From positions 2,133,001 to 2,197,000 of the forward strand of contig NZ_CP040021.1 of the NCBI RefSeq assembly GCF_005280275.1: 64,000 nucleotides of DNA. The letters are read 5' to 3'. Positions 28,625 through 39,676 of this stretch are shown in pieces. The position numbers were made by a program, and so were the translations under genes. This stretch comes from Salinivibrio kushneri. Lineage in GTDB: Bacteria; Pseudomonadota; Gammaproteobacteria; Enterobacterales; Vibrionaceae. Each line of letters opens with the position of its first letter. Position 1 is the stretch's first letter. The notes beneath the pieces are model-generated. The model saw only the letters and a program-made list of their open reading frames with translations, was not told the DNA's origin and searched no databases.

Positions 28625-29746
28625 TTAGACGGGTCGAACAGGGATCACCTCCTGTGCGCCCAGTCGCTTCTCGGCACGCTTGGTTCGGTCGACAATGTCA
28701 CCGGCAAGTTGACCACATGCTGCATCAATGTCGTCGCCCCGTGTTTTACGTACCGTCACCGTAAAGTCGTATTCCATTAAGGTTTTCATAAACCTATCAA
28801 TACGAGAATTGCTCGGCTTGTTGAATGGCGATCCAGGATACGGGTTAAATGGGATCAGGTTAATCTTCGCTGGGGTGTCTTTTAATAGCTCTGCGAGTTG
28901 GCGCGCATGCTCCATGTAGTCATTGACATGATCGAGCAAAATATATTCTACCGTCACACGGCCGCGGTTGGCATTTGAGGTTTCAATATAACGGTGTACC
29001 GCATCTAAAAAGGCCTCAATATCCCAACGATCGTTAATCGGCATAATTTGGCTACGCAGCTCATCGTTCGGCGCATGCAGTGAGATGGCCAAGGCGACAT
29101 CGATTTTGCCAATCATTTGCTCCAAGCCAGAGACCACGCCCGATGTCGACACGGTGACTCGGCGCTTAGATAAGCCATAAGCATTGTCGTCGAGCATCAA
29201 ATTCAGAGAAGGGAGAAGGTTTTTCATGTTGAGCAGCGGCTCTCCCATGCCCATCATCACCACGTTGGTGATCGGACGACGACCCGTCTCTTTCTCAATG
29301 CCAATCTCTTTTGACGCACGCCATACCTGTCCGATGATCTCAGACACACGCAAGTTGCGGTTAAAACCTTGCGCCCCGGTTGAGCAGAACTTGCAATCAA
29401 GCGCACAGCCTACCTGAGAGGAGACACACAGAGTCGCGCGGTCATCTTCGGGGATATACACGGTTTCCACGTCTTGACCGCCCACACGCATTGCCCATTT
29501 GATGGTGCCATCTTGAGAGTAATGCGCTTCACTGACTGCTGGGGCTTTAATTTCTGCCACCCGCTTGAGCTTCTCACGCAACTTCTTGTTGATGTTGTTC
29601 ATTTCATCGAAGTCGTCGCAACCAAAGTGATACATCCACTTCATGACTTGGTCAGCACGGAAGGCTTTTTCGCCGAGCTCATCAGCGAAGTAGGCACGCA
29701 ATCCTTGCCTGTCAAAATCAAGCAGATTAACTTTCTCTGTCGTCAT
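28625..29746 (-). CDS. rlmN: Dual-specificity 23S rRNA/tRNA m2A methyltransferase RlmN
   Basis: A radical-SAM enzyme that methylates C2 of A2503 in 23S rRNA and A37 in some tRNAs. The [4Fe-4S] motif is [11 protein letters not shown] (CxxxCxxC). The SAM-binding GGEP-like MGMGEPLLN, the methyl-carrying cysteine in [13 protein letters not shown] near the C-terminus and the N-terminal HhH-like accessory domain are all visible. Length 373. First gene of the rlmN-pilW-rodZ-ispG-hisS run; spacing to pilW is 24 bases. Confidence 0.97.
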   Translation of the reverse strand: MTTEKVNLLDFDRQGLRAYFADELGEKAFRADQVMKWMYHFGCDDFDEMNNINKKLREKLKRVAEIKAPAVSEAHYSQDGTIKWAMRVGGQDVETVYIPEDDRATLCVSSQVGCALDCKFCSTGAQGFNRNLRVSEIIGQVWRASKEIGIEKETGRRPITNVVMMGMGEPLLNMKNLLPSLNLMLDDNAYGLSKRRVTVSTSGVVSGLEQMIGKIDVALAISLHAPNDELRSQIMPINDRWDIEAFLDAVHRYIETSNANRGRVTVEYILLDHVNDYMEHARQLAELLKDTPAKINLIPFNPYPGSPFNKPSNSRIDRFMKTLMEYDFTVTVRKTRGDDIDAACGQLAGDIVDRTKRAEKRLGAQEVIPVRPV

Positions 29747-29943
29747 TGGGGGTTGCCTCGTAAGAACTAGCTAGGTGGTAAGACTGAATCATCGCCTCAC
29801 GCGTGCCGATACCTGACCTTGATCATAGCCAATATATCACCTCGGGACGCGCTTAAGGCGCGAAATTGTACAGGCTTTAGATCACAGTTTCCACTCTCTA
29901 ACCGCGGGGTTATTCAATGTGGTCGTCTGATATCGATAGGCAG

Positions 29944-29968
29944 AAAAAAAGAGGCTAATGCCTCTTTT
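29944..29968 (-). terminator. ndk terminator
   Basis: AAAAGAGGC at 29947-29955 pairs with GCCTCTTTT at 29960-29968 around TAAT. The minus-strand copy ends in a run of seven T residues, 26 bases after the ndk stop. Confidence 0.88.
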
Positions 29969-29994
29969 GGAAGATTAAATAGCAGGTGCTTGAT

Positions 29995-30423
29995 TTAGCA
30001 GCGAGGATGAATTTCATCCGCGGTGAAAAAGTACGCAATTTCGCGCTCTGCCGAGGCTGGGCTATCAGAACCATGCACCGAGTTGTATTGCATGCTTTCC
30101 GCATAGTCAGCACGCAAGGTGCCGCAAGCTGCTTCTTCTGGGTTGGTTTTTCCCATCAATTCACGGTAGCGGCTGATCGCGTGCTCGCCTTCGAGTACTT
30201 GCACCATGATAGGGCCTGATGTCATGAACCCAACCAGGGACTCAAAGAAAGGCTTCCCTTGATGTTCGGCATAAAATCCTTCTGCCTGCTCTTTGCTAAG
30301 ATGGAGCATTTTCGCCGCCACGATACGCAAACCTGCACTTTCGATACGCTGATAAAGCGTGCCAATCAAATTACGCTCTACGGCATCAGGTTTAACGATA
30401 GAAAAAGTGCGTTCAATGGTCAT
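29995..30423 (-). CDS. ndk: Nucleoside diphosphate kinase
   Basis: Ndk transfers the gamma phosphate of NTPs to NDPs through a phosphohistidine. The active-site His is in [16 protein letters not shown]. The Kpn loop region and the N-terminal [15 protein letters not shown] are typical. Length 142, one residue short of E. coli. It is monocistronic with its own terminator, next to rlmN as in enterobacteria. Confidence 0.97.
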   Translation of the reverse strand: MTIERTFSIVKPDAVERNLIGTLYQRIESAGLRIVAAKMLHLSKEQAEGFYAEHQGKPFFESLVGFMTSGPIMVQVLEGEHAISRYRELMGKTNPEEAACGTLRADYAESMQYNSVHGSDSPASAEREIAYFFTADEIHPRC

Positions 30424-30572
30424 TCGCTTGTCCTTTCACTGTCTGAATCTCGCCCGCTAGGGGCAACAACGCGCCTACCCTAGCAAATTTCGTCCTCTGT
30501 CCCTATGACCAATCGGGTGAAGCGTTAACTCACACAAAATTTTGTTAACCTTTCACCCGACGTGTCGAAGGT

Positions 30573-31868
30573 TTATTTCGCTTGGTCGAGCAATACACGC
30601 GCCAAGGTTTTCACGCCCATGCCAGTCGCACCAACAGCCCACTTGTCGTTGGCCGCTTTACGATAGGTGCCCGAGCAATCAACGTGCATCCATCCTTTTT
30701 GGTAGTCTTCTACAAAATAGGAAAGGAATGCTGCTGCGGTGCTCGCACCCGGCATATACGCCCCCATTGACGCATTGGCGATATCGGCAAACGAAGAAGG
30801 AAGTAGCTGACGGTGGAACTCCGCCAGTGGCAATGGCCACATGCCCTCGCCTTCTTTTTGCGCCGCATCAAGCGTGCGATGGGCGAGCTCATCATCAAAA
30901 CTAAACAGGGCGTGGTAATCGTTACCCAGTGCCGCTTTTGCCGATCCGGTGAGCGTGGCGCAATCAATCAGCAGTTCAGGTTTTTGCTCGCTGGCATACA
31001 TCAAGCCATCAGCGAGTACCAAGCGCCCTTCCGCATCGGTATTGAGCACTTCAACCGTCACACCATTTTTGTAAGTAATGATATCGCCCAGTTTGTAAGC
31101 GCTGCTTGAGATCATATTCTCGGCACAGCAAAGTACCAATTTAACGCGCTTATTCAACCCTTTGGCAATTGCCATTGCCAGTGCTCCGGTCGCCGTCGCT
31201 GAACCGCCCATGTCTGCTTTCATGGTGGTCATAAAGTCAGAGCCTTTAATGCTGTAGCCGCCAGAATCAAAGGTGATCCCTTTACCCACCAAACACGCAT
31301 ACACAGGCGCGTCCGGATCCCCTGTCGGGTTATAGTCAAGTTGTAACATGGTTGGCTTGCGCGCGGAGCCACGACCGACGGTATAAATGCCATTCCAGCC
31401 TTTTTCTAACAGGTCGGTACCGGAAATGATTTTATAAGTGACCTGATCGGGTGCCATGGATTTCACAAATTCCCCTGCACGTGCCACCAGCTGATGCGGG
31501 CCGACTTCTTCTGCGGTTTGGTTGATGATATCGCGCACCCAGTCACCTACGGTTTGTCGAAGCTCGAACTCTTGCGTATCGTCCTCGTTCAACACGGTCT
31601 GCGTAAAGGCGACCTTATTCTTGGGCCCGCGAAGCCCTTGGTAAAATGCCCACACTAATTCAAGATCCCAATGCTCCCCGGTCAAGGTCAGAGCCGGGAC
31701 GCCTTGCCCTTCAAGCTTGCGCGCCGCTTGTTGTACCTTGTCTCGCTGATTGGCATCGTTGGAGGCATGGATCACCGCTTTGTCGGTGTCAAAAGAGACC
31801 AGCGCATTATCGCCCCACTGTGGCGCCGCCGGTTGATGCGACAGAATAACCTTTAATGTATCTGACAT
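30573..31868 (-). CDS. pepB: Aminopeptidase B (M17 leucyl aminopeptidase family)
   Basis: A cytoplasmic two-metal aminopeptidase that removes N-terminal residues from peptides; PepB prefers acidic and other broad substrates. The C-terminal M17 catalytic domain has the metal ligands in [16 protein letters not shown] and the signature [14 protein letters not shown]. The N-terminal region is the PepB type ([14 protein letters not shown]). Length 431. It follows iscX as in E. coli, but a terminator at 31958-31984 separates the two. Confidence 0.94.
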   Translation of the reverse strand: MSDTLKVILSHQPAAPQWGDNALVSFDTDKAVIHASNDANQRDKVQQAARKLEGQGVPALTLTGEHWDLELVWAFYQGLRGPKNKVAFTQTVLNEDDTQEFELRQTVGDWVRDIINQTAEEVGPHQLVARAGEFVKSMAPDQVTYKIISGTDLLEKGWNGIYTVGRGSARKPTMLQLDYNPTGDPDAPVYACLVGKGITFDSGGYSIKGSDFMTTMKADMGGSATATGALAMAIAKGLNKRVKLVLCCAENMISSSAYKLGDIITYKNGVTVEVLNTDAEGRLVLADGLMYASEQKPELLIDCATLTGSAKAALGNDYHALFSFDDELAHRTLDAAQKEGEGMWPLPLAEFHRQLLPSSFADIANASMGAYMPGASTAAAFLSYFVEDYQKGWMHVDCSGTYRKAANDKWAVGATGMGVKTLARVLLDQAK

Positions 31869-31957
31869 GTTGCACTCCTTGTACTGTCTCGCTGCTTTTG
31901 CTGTACAGCGTGTCTCACTGAGCCCTCAGGCAAACGCCTGGACGCCTCAGCAATATG

Positions 31958-31984
31958 AAAAAAGCGAGCCTATTGGCCCGCTTT
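31958..31984 (-). terminator. isc operon terminator
   Basis: AAAGCGAGCC at 31961-31970 pairs, with one mismatch, with GGCCCGCTTT at 31975-31984. The minus strand continues into six T residues. It lies downstream of iscX and before pepB. Confidence 0.75.
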
Positions 31985-32069
31985 GAATGTATGTTTTATT
32001 GGCCACGGGTACTGTGCCGAGCCGGTGACGATAACACAAGCATCATCAATCACTCACGAGAGCTAGCCC

Positions 32070-32270
32070 TCAGTCTCGCTCATCCATCCAGCACATAATG
32101 ATCGCCTCGAGGATGCGTTCATTGGAACGCTCAGGATCATCATCAAAATCATCCAACTCGGTGATCCACTGATGTAAATCGGTAAAGCGAACCGTTGTCG
32201 GATCGACATCTGGGTAGGCGTCACAAAGCTCAATAGCAATATCGAGTGAGTCTGTCCATTTTAAGCTCAT
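32070..32270 (-). CDS. iscX: Fe-S assembly protein IscX
   Basis: A 66-residue acidic protein that binds iron and IscS and modulates the rate of cluster assembly, competing with frataxin. The sequence has the family pattern [15 protein letters not shown], the [16 protein letters not shown] segment and the C-terminal [11 protein letters not shown]. It is the last gene of the isc operon. Confidence 0.95.
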   Translation of the reverse strand: MSLKWTDSLDIAIELCDAYPDVDPTTVRFTDLHQWITELDDFDDDPERSNERILEAIIMCWMDERD

Positions 32271-32299
32271 CTTGCTTCTCCGTCCGTTGCAGCGTTAGA

Positions 32300-32638
32300 T
32301 TAATGATTTTCGGCTGCGTGATTCAAGGTATAGCGCGGGATCTCTACCACCAGATCTTCGTCGGTAATTTTGGCTTGGCAACCCAAGCGTGACTCCGGCT
32401 CAAGCCCCCATGCTTTATCGAGCATGTCATCTTCAAGCTCATCGCTTTCATCCAACGAGTCAAACCCCTCACGGATCACCACATGGCAGGTGGTACACGC
32501 GCAAGACTTTTCACACGCGTGCTCAATGCCAATGCCATTTTTCAACGCCACATCGAGGACAGTTTCCCCTTCTTTCCCTTCCAGTTCCGCACCTTCTGGG
32601 CATAGCTCGTGGTGCGGCAGAACAATAATCTTAGGCAT
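32300..32638 (-). CDS. fdx: [2Fe-2S] ferredoxin of the ISC system
   Basis: Adrenodoxin-type ferredoxin that supplies electrons for cluster assembly on IscU. Cluster ligands are in CEKSCACTTCHVV (C-x5-C-x2-C) and in SRLGCQAKI. Length 112. Its start is two bases from the hscA stop, consistent with coupling. Confidence 0.97.
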   Translation of the reverse strand: MPKIIVLPHHELCPEGAELEGKEGETVLDVALKNGIGIEHACEKSCACTTCHVVIREGFDSLDESDELEDDMLDKAWGLEPESRLGCQAKITDEDLVVEIPRYTLNHAAENH

Positions 32639-32640
32639 GA

Positions 32641-34491
32641 TTACACCTCATCAATGGATTGGCCGGCCAACGCATTGCGAATCGATTGATCCATGCGGCG
32701 TGCCGCAAAAGTCTGGCTGGCTTTGTCTAATGCTTTGATCCCAGCTTCAATGGCGGCGCTATCATCACCATTGCGCAAGGCAATCAAAGCTTCTATTTCT
32801 TTCACCAACGCTTGCTGCTCGTCAGCATTGAGCAGGTTATCCCCGTCTTGCTGCATAGCAACCAACAAGCCTTCGATCACACGATCGGCTTCCACACGCT
32901 GCTCCGCCAAATAGCGGGCATCTTTATCTTCTTCCGCGTGGGTGAATGACGATTTGATCATGGTGGCAATCTCATCATCACTCAAACCATAAGAAGGCTT
33001 CACTTGGATAGACGCTTCCACTTCGGTGGACTTTTCCATCGCCGTGACGGACAACAAACCATCAGCGTCCACTTGATAGGTGACGCGAACATGGGCCGCC
33101 CCCGCCGTCATTGGTGGGATGCCTTTGAGACTAAATTGTGCCAGTGAACGACAATCGTCCACCATTTCACGCTCGCCTTGTACCACATGCACTTTCATGC
33201 CGGTTTGGCCATCTTTAAACGTGGTGAATTCTTGGGCTTTTGCCACAGGAATGGTGGTGTTGCGAGGGATAATTTTCTCCACCAAACCGCCCATGGTTTC
33301 AATACCAAGAGAAAGCGGGATCACATCCAACAACAACATGTCAGAGTCTGGCTTGTTACCCACCAAAATATCGGCTTGCGTCGCGGCGCCAACGGCCACC
33401 ACTTTATCGGGATCGATGCTGGTCAAAGGTTCACGACCGAAAAACGAGCCAACCTGTTCACGTACAGCGGGCACTCGAGTCGAGCCGCCTACCATCACCA
33501 CTTCCAACACCTCATCAGCACTGACACCAGCATCTTTTAATGCACGGCGACATGACATCAGGGTTTTCTTGATAAGTGGGGCAACCAATTGATCGAACGT
33601 TTCACGGCTCAGCTCGCCTTGCCAGCCCAGCACATCGATGGACGCGCTGTCAGCAGAAGAAAGGGCAATTTTCGCCTGCGTCGCCGCGTGCAGCACGGTG
33701 CGGCGCTGATCGCCACTGAGGGTGTCAAACCCGGCTTGCTCACAAATCCATTGCTCGAGCAGATGATCAAAATCATCACCGCCCAACGCGGAATCACCAC
33801 CGGTCGCCATCACCTCAAACACGCCCTGAGACAGACGTAGAATCGAGATATCAAAGGTGCCGCCGCCCAAATCATAGACCGCAATCACCCCTTCTTGGCC
33901 TGAATCAAGACCATACGCAATCGCCGCAGCGGTAGGCTCGTTAAGCAAACGCAGCACGTTGAGGCCTGCCAGCTTCGCCGCATCTTTAGTCCCCGCACGT
34001 TGTGCGTCATCAAAATAGGCGGGTACGGTGATCACCACACCTTCAAGCGCGTCGCCCAAACTTTTTTCCGCACGTTCGCGCACAGTGCGTAAGATATCGG
34101 ACGAGCCTTGCACCGGATTAATCGCGCCACGACGGGTTTCCACTTGTGGCAAGCCATTTTCGGTTTGTGAAAACTGATAAGGAAGTTGCGGATAACGCGC
34201 TTGCACATCGTCTAATGAACGTCCCATCATGCGTTTGACAGACACCAATGTATTGGCGCTATCCGTTTGCACATACGGGAGGGCATCATAGCCTACGGAA
34301 ATGGCATCATCACCATAATGGACCACAGAAGGGATCAGTGGCCGATCTTGCTCGTCGTTCAAGGTGGTTGCGGTACCGCTTCGTACCGTGGCCACCAAGG
34401 TGTTGGTGGTACCCAAATCGATGCCGACCGCGTGTTTGTGCTCATGCGGCGCGGCACTTTGACCGGGCTCTGAAATTTGTAACAGTGCCAT
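32641..34491 (-). CDS. hscA: Hsp70-type chaperone HscA
   Basis: Specialised Hsp70 that binds the LPPVK motif of IscU and drives cluster transfer with its J-partner HscB. The ATPase domain has [28 protein letters not shown] and [11 protein letters not shown]. The substrate-binding domain starts near [13 protein letters not shown], and the lid reaches the C-terminus. Length 616 equals E. coli. Confidence 0.98.
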   Translation of the reverse strand: MALLQISEPGQSAAPHEHKHAVGIDLGTTNTLVATVRSGTATTLNDEQDRPLIPSVVHYGDDAISVGYDALPYVQTDSANTLVSVKRMMGRSLDDVQARYPQLPYQFSQTENGLPQVETRRGAINPVQGSSDILRTVRERAEKSLGDALEGVVITVPAYFDDAQRAGTKDAAKLAGLNVLRLLNEPTAAAIAYGLDSGQEGVIAVYDLGGGTFDISILRLSQGVFEVMATGGDSALGGDDFDHLLEQWICEQAGFDTLSGDQRRTVLHAATQAKIALSSADSASIDVLGWQGELSRETFDQLVAPLIKKTLMSCRRALKDAGVSADEVLEVVMVGGSTRVPAVREQVGSFFGREPLTSIDPDKVVAVGAATQADILVGNKPDSDMLLLDVIPLSLGIETMGGLVEKIIPRNTTIPVAKAQEFTTFKDGQTGMKVHVVQGEREMVDDCRSLAQFSLKGIPPMTAGAAHVRVTYQVDADGLLSVTAMEKSTEVEASIQVKPSYGLSDDEIATMIKSSFTHAEEDKDARYLAEQRVEADRVIEGLLVAMQQDGDNLLNADEQQALVKEIEALIALRNGDDSAAIEAGIKALDKASQTFAARRMDQSIRNALAGQSIDEV

Positions 34492-34534
34492 GTCTAATCC
34501 TTAAACTTTACTGCGTTGACAGGCGAAAGGGCGA

Positions 34535-35047
34535 TCAACTCATCAGCTGATCTTCGACACGCTCCACTTCATGGCGAAGCTTTTCTGCGAACTTGAGTTT
34601 GCGCACAATCACGGCGGCCTCTAGCCACTGTGACGCAGCCAATGCCTGTTTAACCTCGAGAATCAATGTGTCGTAGAGCGACTGGGCTTTTTCACCAAAA
34701 TCAAACAGCGCCGCTTCATCTTGATTATCGGTAATCGACTCGAGTTCTTCACGCAACGTCATTTGCTGCATCAGAAACTCAGGATCCTGCATGGTTTGCT
34801 GTTCGTCTTTTAAGTCAATGCCTTGCAACGTCAGCATATACTCAGCGCGTCGAACCGGATCTTTTAACGTCTGAAACGCGTCATTTACTTGCGATGCTTT
34901 CTGTACCGCCTGCAGACGTGTTTTCTCGTCTTGGCTGGCAACATTATCGGGATGGTACTGGCGCTGCAATTCCCGAAACGTTGAAGAAAGCGAGCTACCG
35001 TCCAGCTCAAACTGATACGGTAGCTCGAAAAGTTCAAAATGATTCAT
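34535..35047 (-). CDS. hscB: J-domain co-chaperone HscB
   Basis: HscB delivers IscU to HscA and stimulates its ATPase. The J domain (FELFELPYQFELDGSSLSSTFRELQRQYHPD) carries the HPD triad at about residues 37-39. The C-terminal three-helix IscU-binding domain follows (EYMLTLQGIDLKDE to KLRHEVERVEDQL). Length 170. Confidence 0.97.
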   Translation of the reverse strand: MNHFELFELPYQFELDGSSLSSTFRELQRQYHPDNVASQDEKTRLQAVQKASQVNDAFQTLKDPVRRAEYMLTLQGIDLKDEQQTMQDPEFLMQQMTLREELESITDNQDEAALFDFGEKAQSLYDTLILEVKQALAASQWLEAAVIVRKLKFAEKLRHEVERVEDQLMS

Positions 35048-35060
35048 GTGCTCTCACGGA

Positions 35061-35384
35061 TTACACGTTGAAGCTTTCGCCACAACCACATTCACTACTC
35101 ACGTTAGGGTTGTTGAATTGAAAACCTTCATTCAAGCCTTCTTTGACAAAATCCAGCTCTGTCCCTTCGAGATAGAGCAGGCTCTTACCATCGACGATTA
35201 CCTTGACATCATCGTACTCAAAAACCTGATCGCCTTCTTGCAGCTCATCCGCAAATTCGAGTACATAGGCCATGCCTGAACATCCTGACGTTCTCACACC
35301 TAGGCGCAAGCCAATGCCTTTGCCGCGGTTATTGAGAAACGCTCTGACGCGATCTGCTGCCGCCTGAGTCATGGTAATAGCCAT
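35061..35384 (-). CDS. iscA: A-type Fe-S carrier IscA
   Basis: A 107-residue scaffold/carrier that relays Fe-S clusters to apo-proteins. The three conserved cysteines are present: [13 protein letters not shown] and the C-terminal [11 protein letters not shown]. It lies between iscU and hscB, 13-20 bases from each. Confidence 0.97.
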   Translation of the reverse strand: MAITMTQAAADRVRAFLNNRGKGIGLRLGVRTSGCSGMAYVLEFADELQEGDQVFEYDDVKVIVDGKSLLYLEGTELDFVKEGLNEGFQFNNPNVSSECGCGESFNV

Positions 35385-35404
35385 ATATCAACAACCCCTT
35401 CGTT

Positions 35405-35788
35405 TTACTGCTGGTGTTTTTTCTTGTAATCACTGACCGCTGCTTTAATGGCATCTTCCGCCAAGATTGAGCAGTGCACCTTAACCGGTGGCAGCTCTAG
35501 TTCTTCAGCGATCTCAGAGTTTTTGATCGCCGCAGCGTCGTCAATCGAGCGGCCTTTCACCCACTCGGTAACCAGCGAGCTCGAGGCAATTGCCGAGCCG
35601 CAGCCGTAGGTTTTAAACTTGGCGTCTTCAATGATGCCTTCGTCATTCACCTTGATTTGTAGCTTCATGACGTCGCCACACGCAGGGGCACCGACCATGC
35701 CATTACCAATCGATGGGTCGCCTTTCTCAAACGAGCCAACGTTACGTGGGTTTTCGTAGTGGTCAATTACTTTATCGCTGTAAGCCAT
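35405..35788 (-). CDS. iscU: Fe-S scaffold protein IscU
   Basis: IscU is the scaffold on which [2Fe-2S] clusters are built with sulfur from IscS. Cysteines are in GAPACGDVM, FKTYGCGSAIA and VHCSILAED, and the HscA-binding motif LPPVK is intact. The frame is open 23 codons upstream, but the ATG at 35786-35788 follows GAGGAAAC and gives MAYSDKVIDHYENPRNVG, the exact family N-terminus. Length 127. Confidence 0.98.
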   Translation of the reverse strand: MAYSDKVIDHYENPRNVGSFEKGDPSIGNGMVGAPACGDVMKLQIKVNDEGIIEDAKFKTYGCGSAIASSSLVTEWVKGRSIDDAAAIKNSEIAEELELPPVKVHCSILAEDAIKAAVSDYKKKHQQ

Positions 35789-35841
35789 AATCGTTTCCTC
35801 AATATGATTGCTCACTGTTGCCAGCTGGCGCGTTATTCGAG

Positions 35842-37056
35842 TTAGTGGTGCGCCCATTCAACGGTACTTAAATCGATACCGTCTTTGTACATGTCCCAAA
35901 GTGGTGACATTTCACGCAGCTTGTTGACTGCTTCACGCACTTTCTCAATCGCATAATCCACTTCTTCTTCGGTCGTAAAGCGACCAAATGAGAAGCGCAG
36001 CGAGCTATGTGCTAGCTCATCGTCGCGTCCAAGCGCACGAAGCACATAGGAAGGTTCTAGGCTTGCTGAGGTACACGCAGACCCTGACGATACCGCCAGA
36101 TCTTTCAGTGCCATCAGCAAAGACTCGCCTTCGACAAATGCAAAGCTCACATTTAGGTTATGTGGAACACGCTGCTCCAAATCACCATTGACGTAAACTT
36201 CTTCTAAATCTTTCACGCCTTCATAAAAGCGGTTGCGTAGCGCCAGTGCATGCTCAAAGTCTTTTTCGCGCTCTTCTTTGGCGATACGGAATGCTTCGCC
36301 CATACCCACGATTTGGTGGGTTGGCAATGTGCCTGAACGCATGCCACGCTCGTGACCACCACCATGCATTTGCGCTTCAATGCGCACGCGTGGCTTACGG
36401 CGAACGTACAAAGCACCAATGCCTTTCGGGCCATACGCTTTGTGTGCGCTGAACGAGATCAAATCGATTTTCATCTCTTTGACGTCCAATGGCACTTTAC
36501 CCACTGACTGTGCCGCATCGACGTGGAACATAATCTTGCGTTCGCGGCAAAGTTCGCCAATCGCAGAGATATCTTGAATCACGCCAATTTCGTTGTTCAC
36601 GTGCATGATTGACACTAAAATCGTATCGTCACGCATGGCTGCGTCGAGCTTCTTCAGATCAACTAAGCCATTTTCTTCCGGCTCAAGATAGGTCACCTCA
36701 AAGCCTTCACGCTCCAATTGACGGCAAGGGTCAAGCACGGCTTTATGCTCGGTCTTGCAGGTAATAATGTGCTTGCCTTTCTTGGAGTAGAAATTAGCAA
36801 TACCTTTGATGGCCAAGTTGTCTGACTCAGTCGCCCCAGAGGTAAACACGATCTCACGCGGGTCAGCATTGCAGTAGTTGGCAATGTTCTCACGCGCTGT
36901 ATCAACCGCTTCTTCTGCTTGCCAGCCAAAGCGGTGTGAGCGAGAGGCCGGGTTACCAAAAAACCCGTCCATGGTCAGGTACTGACTCATTTTTTCAGCA
37001 ACGCGCGGATCGACCGGACACGTGGCTGAATAATCAAAATAAATGGGCAATTTCAT
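35842..37056 (-). CDS. iscS: Cysteine desulfurase IscS
   Basis: PLP enzyme that takes sulfur from cysteine for Fe-S clusters, tRNA thiolation and other acceptors. The PLP lysine is in [17 protein letters not shown] and the mobile catalytic cysteine in [17 protein letters not shown]. The C-terminus is VEWAHH. The ATG at 37056, preceded by GGAGAAAAAC, gives [17 protein letters not shown] and 404 residues as in E. coli. An ATG four codons upstream lies in the ribosome-site region and is rejected. IscS follows iscR by 30 bases. Confidence 0.98.
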   Translation of the reverse strand: MKLPIYFDYSATCPVDPRVAEKMSQYLTMDGFFGNPASRSHRFGWQAEEAVDTARENIANYCNADPREIVFTSGATESDNLAIKGIANFYSKKGKHIITCKTEHKAVLDPCRQLEREGFEVTYLEPEENGLVDLKKLDAAMRDDTILVSIMHVNNEIGVIQDISAIGELCRERKIMFHVDAAQSVGKVPLDVKEMKIDLISFSAHKAYGPKGIGALYVRRKPRVRIEAQMHGGGHERGMRSGTLPTHQIVGMGEAFRIAKEEREKDFEHALALRNRFYEGVKDLEEVYVNGDLEQRVPHNLNVSFAFVEGESLLMALKDLAVSSGSACTSASLEPSYVLRALGRDDELAHSSLRFSFGRFTTEEEVDYAIEKVREAVNKLREMSPLWDMYKDGIDLSTVEWAHH

Positions 37057-37086
37057 GTTTTTCTCCAATTACACCGACATTGGTCA

Positions 37087-37608
37087 TCAGGAGCGAACGT
37101 TCACGCCTATGGTGGCGCTATCTTGTTTGACCTTCGAGCTAAATGTATTTCTGGGCGCCAATGAGGCATCCAGTTTAGCGTCCTGACGATCTGCTACTTG
37201 CTTCACTTCATTATCATGCATCAGCTCACCGAGCGTGATGTCGTTTAAAAAGCCGCTAATTCGGGCACTCAAGTCGTGCCACAGAGTATGTGTTAAACAA
37301 CGGGTGCCGCCTTGGCAATCCGCTTTACCTTGGCACTTGGTCGCATCGACAGATTCGTCAACGGCGGCAATGACCGCACCCACGGCAATGTCATTTGCCG
37401 CAATACCGAGGCGATATCCGCCGCCGGGACCACGGACACTCGTCACTAACCCCGACTTGCGGAGCCGTGAAAAAAGTTGCTCAAGATAAGACAAGGAAAT
37501 GCCTTGACGCTCAGAGATGTCCGCCAGTGGTACAGGACCCTGCTCGGCATGAAGCGCCACATCGAGCATGGCGGTAACCGCATAACGGCCTTTCGAAGTC
37601 AATCTCAT
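37087..37608 (-). CDS. iscR: Fe-S cluster-responsive regulator IscR
   Basis: Rrf2-family regulator that represses the isc operon when loaded with a [2Fe-2S] cluster. The winged helix is at about residues 1-80 ([40 protein letters not shown]). The three cluster cysteines are in [19 protein letters not shown], and the fourth ligand His follows shortly after. The C-terminal tail of about 30 residues is variable. First gene of the operon, with two IscR-type sites directly upstream. Confidence 0.98.
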   Translation of the reverse strand: MRLTSKGRYAVTAMLDVALHAEQGPVPLADISERQGISLSYLEQLFSRLRKSGLVTSVRGPGGGYRLGIAANDIAVGAVIAAVDESVDATKCQGKADCQGGTRCLTHTLWHDLSARISGFLNDITLGELMHDNEVKQVADRQDAKLDASLAPRNTFSSKVKQDSATIGVNVRS

Positions 37609-37647
37609 AACACGCTACCTGTGGTGAATAGATGCTCAGATAGTTAC

Positions 37648-37672
37648 ATACCTGAGTAATTTGGTCAAGTAT
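37648..37672. promoter_or_regulatory. IscR type 1 binding site, promoter-proximal copy
   Basis: A 25-bp element beginning ATACCTGAGTAAT and ending GGTCAAGTAT on the plus strand; its complement has the type 1 layout ATA-C-TTGACCAAAT...ACT...GGTAT. It covers the probable iscR promoter (-35-like TTGACC on the minus strand). Cluster-loaded IscR would repress here. Confidence 0.8.
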
Positions 37673-37697
37673 TTACCTGAGTATTTTTGTCAGGTTT
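37673..37697. promoter_or_regulatory. IscR type 1 binding site, distal copy
   Basis: A second copy beginning TTACCTGAGTATT and ending GTCAGGTTT starts exactly where the first ends, in the same orientation and phase. Tandem IscR sites upstream of isc operons are known in E. coli. Confidence 0.65.
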
Positions 37698-37730
37698 TCA
37701 CCCTAAGTTACGCATGCTCGGTTGAAAGGA

Positions 37731-38495
37731 TCACTGAGCGCGATGATTATCGGTATTTTGCTCGCTCGATGCCGCTTGTTGGGTCACTTTTTCGATAGAT
37801 GACAGCACACCCCGTAAAATATTTAACTCTTGGCTCTCTAGTCGCGCGCGGTTAAAGAGCCGACGTAACTTGGTCATTACCATCCCGGGATGCTGAGTAC
37901 GAATAAATCCGGTCTTGGTCAGTACGGTTTCCAGGTGCTGATAAAACCGTGCAAGCTCTTCATTTAACGGGTAGGTTTGTTCAAGCGTGGGGCCTTGATA
38001 GGCTTGGCTGTCTAACCAAGCGACGCGCATTTCATAGCACAGGGTTTGTACCGCCATCGCGAGGTTTAGCGAGCTGTAATCGGGGTTGGACGGAATCGAC
38101 ACATGATAATGGCAGGTCTGCAGCTCTTCATTGGTCAAGCCTGTCCGCTCGCGACCAAAGACAATCGCCACCGGGTGAGTACTGGCTTCTTCCACGGCCT
38201 TTTTACCGCATTCGCGCGCATCCAGCATCGGCCACTCAAGTGTCCGGCTTCTGGCACTGGTTCCCACCACAAGACCACAGTCTGCTACTGCCTCTTCTAA
38301 GGTCCCGACCACCCGCGCATTGTTGGCGATATCACTGGCACCAGCTGCTAACGCAATGGCTTGGCCATCCACGTCACAGTCAGGCGCGACGAGGGTCATA
38401 TTGCTAAGCCCCATGACTTTCATTGCCCTCGCGGCTGAGCCAATATTTCCGGAATGGGAGGTTCCCACCAATACGACGCGGATTTGATCTAGCAT
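37731..38495 (-). CDS. trmJ: tRNA (cytidine/uridine-2'-O-)-methyltransferase TrmJ
   Basis: SPOUT-class enzyme that 2'-O-methylates position 32 of several tRNAs. The trefoil-knot motifs are visible: [37 protein letters not shown] and the [14 protein letters not shown] knot. The C-terminal extension ends [16 protein letters not shown]. The frame is open 28 codons upstream, but [11 protein letters not shown] at 38495 matches the family start and gives 254 residues. Located next to iscR and divergent from suhB, as in E. coli. Confidence 0.96.
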   Translation of the reverse strand: MLDQIRVVLVGTSHSGNIGSAARAMKVMGLSNMTLVAPDCDVDGQAIALAAGASDIANNARVVGTLEEAVADCGLVVGTSARSRTLEWPMLDARECGKKAVEEASTHPVAIVFGRERTGLTNEELQTCHYHVSIPSNPDYSSLNLAMAVQTLCYEMRVAWLDSQAYQGPTLEQTYPLNEELARFYQHLETVLTKTGFIRTQHPGMVMTKLRRLFNRARLESQELNILRGVLSSIEKVTQQAASSEQNTDNHRAQ

Positions 38496-38717
38496 GATGT
38501 TGTTTTCGTCTCTTACGCTGTGCCCCCTTGGTGGGGCGAGCAGGTGTCTGTCAGATCTGCGCAGTTTATCACAGTGCAATCGATAATACTTCTCAGCTAA
38601 GCGTGTCGCGTCGCTTCACGGACATGGCCGCGGTCAAAAAATACCCACTTTCCTTTTGCTCTGGCTCTGTTATACTCCGCCCCGCTTTCGTTCTTTAACA
38701 TCCGTTGGGAAAACCGT

Positions 38718-39521
38718 ATGCATCCGATGCTAAACATCGCCGTCCGTGCTGCACGGAAGGCTGGCGATTTTATCGCTAAATCTGCAGAAAACAGAGACAA
38801 CATCGAAACCGCACAAAAAGGCAGCAATGACTTTGTCACTAACGTCGATAAAGGTGCGGAACAAATCATCATCGACATCATCAAAAAGTCCTACCCGGAC
38901 CACACCATTGTTGGCGAAGAGTCAGGCGTGGCTGAAGGGAAAGATAGCGACTATCAATGGATCATCGACCCACTGGATGGCACCACCAACTTCGTTAACG
39001 ACTTTCCGCACTTCAGCGTGTCTATCGCGGTGCGCATTAAAGGCCGCACTGAGATCGGCTGCGTTTACGATCCTATCCGTAATGAGCTGTTCACCGCACA
39101 ACGTGGTTCTGGCGCGCAACTCAACAACAAGCGTATTCGTACCGGCAGCGCCAAAGAGCTGGACGGCACCATCCTAGCAACGGGCTTCCCTTTCAAAGCT
39201 AAGCAACATGCTGAAGGCTTTATGGCAGTTGTGAGCGCGTTGTTTGTCGATTGTGCTGACTTCCGTCGCACTGGTTCGGCCGCACTCGATCTTTGCTATG
39301 TAGCCGCGGGCCGTGTCGATGGCTTTTTTGAGCTTGGCCTTAAGCCTTGGGATATCGCGGCAGGCGAATTGATTGCTCGCGAAGCGGGCGCGATTTGTAC
39401 CGACTTTAACGGTGGTACCGACTACATGCGTAGCGGTAACGTGGTAAGCGGCGCGCCACGTGTGGTAAAAGGCATGCTGGCCAAAGTACGTGAAAACGCG
39501 CCTGAGTCGATGAAAAAATAA
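38718..39521 (+). CDS. suhB: Inositol-1-monophosphatase SuhB
   Basis: A Mg-dependent inositol monophosphatase that, in E. coli, also binds RNA polymerase and NusA in the rRNA antitermination complex. Metal-binding motifs are VGEESG (about residue 66), IIDPLDGTTNFVNDFPHFSVSIA (about 84-106) and KPWDIAAGELIAREAGA (about 211-227). Length 267. A TATACT -10-like element lies at 38671-38676. Single gene with a strong terminator 20 bases after the stop. Confidence 0.97.
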   Translation: MHPMLNIAVRAARKAGDFIAKSAENRDNIETAQKGSNDFVTNVDKGAEQIIIDIIKKSYPDHTIVGEESGVAEGKDSDYQWIIDPLDGTTNFVNDFPHFSVSIAVRIKGRTEIGCVYDPIRNELFTAQRGSGAQLNNKRIRTGSAKELDGTILATGFPFKAKQHAEGFMAVVSALFVDCADFRRTGSAALDLCYVAAGRVDGFFELGLKPWDIAAGELIAREAGAICTDFNGGTDYMRSGNVVSGAPRVVKGMLAKVRENAPESMKK

Positions 39522-39540
39522 TGATCCCCTCTGGGAATAA

Positions 39541-39571
39541 AAAGCGACGCTCGATGAGCGTCGCTTTTTTT
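39541..39571 (+). terminator. suhB terminator
   Basis: AAAGCGACGCTC at 39541-39552 pairs with GAGCGTCGCTTT at 39556-39567 around a three-base loop and runs into a T tract. Confidence 0.92.
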
Positions 39572-39676
39572 ATGCATTCAAATCACCGACTGCCTCTTTG
39601 AGACACGCACCCTGTTGAGCGCTTCACGCCGATAATAGAAACATCGCCCCACCATCATGCGGGCAGGGCGAGCGTA

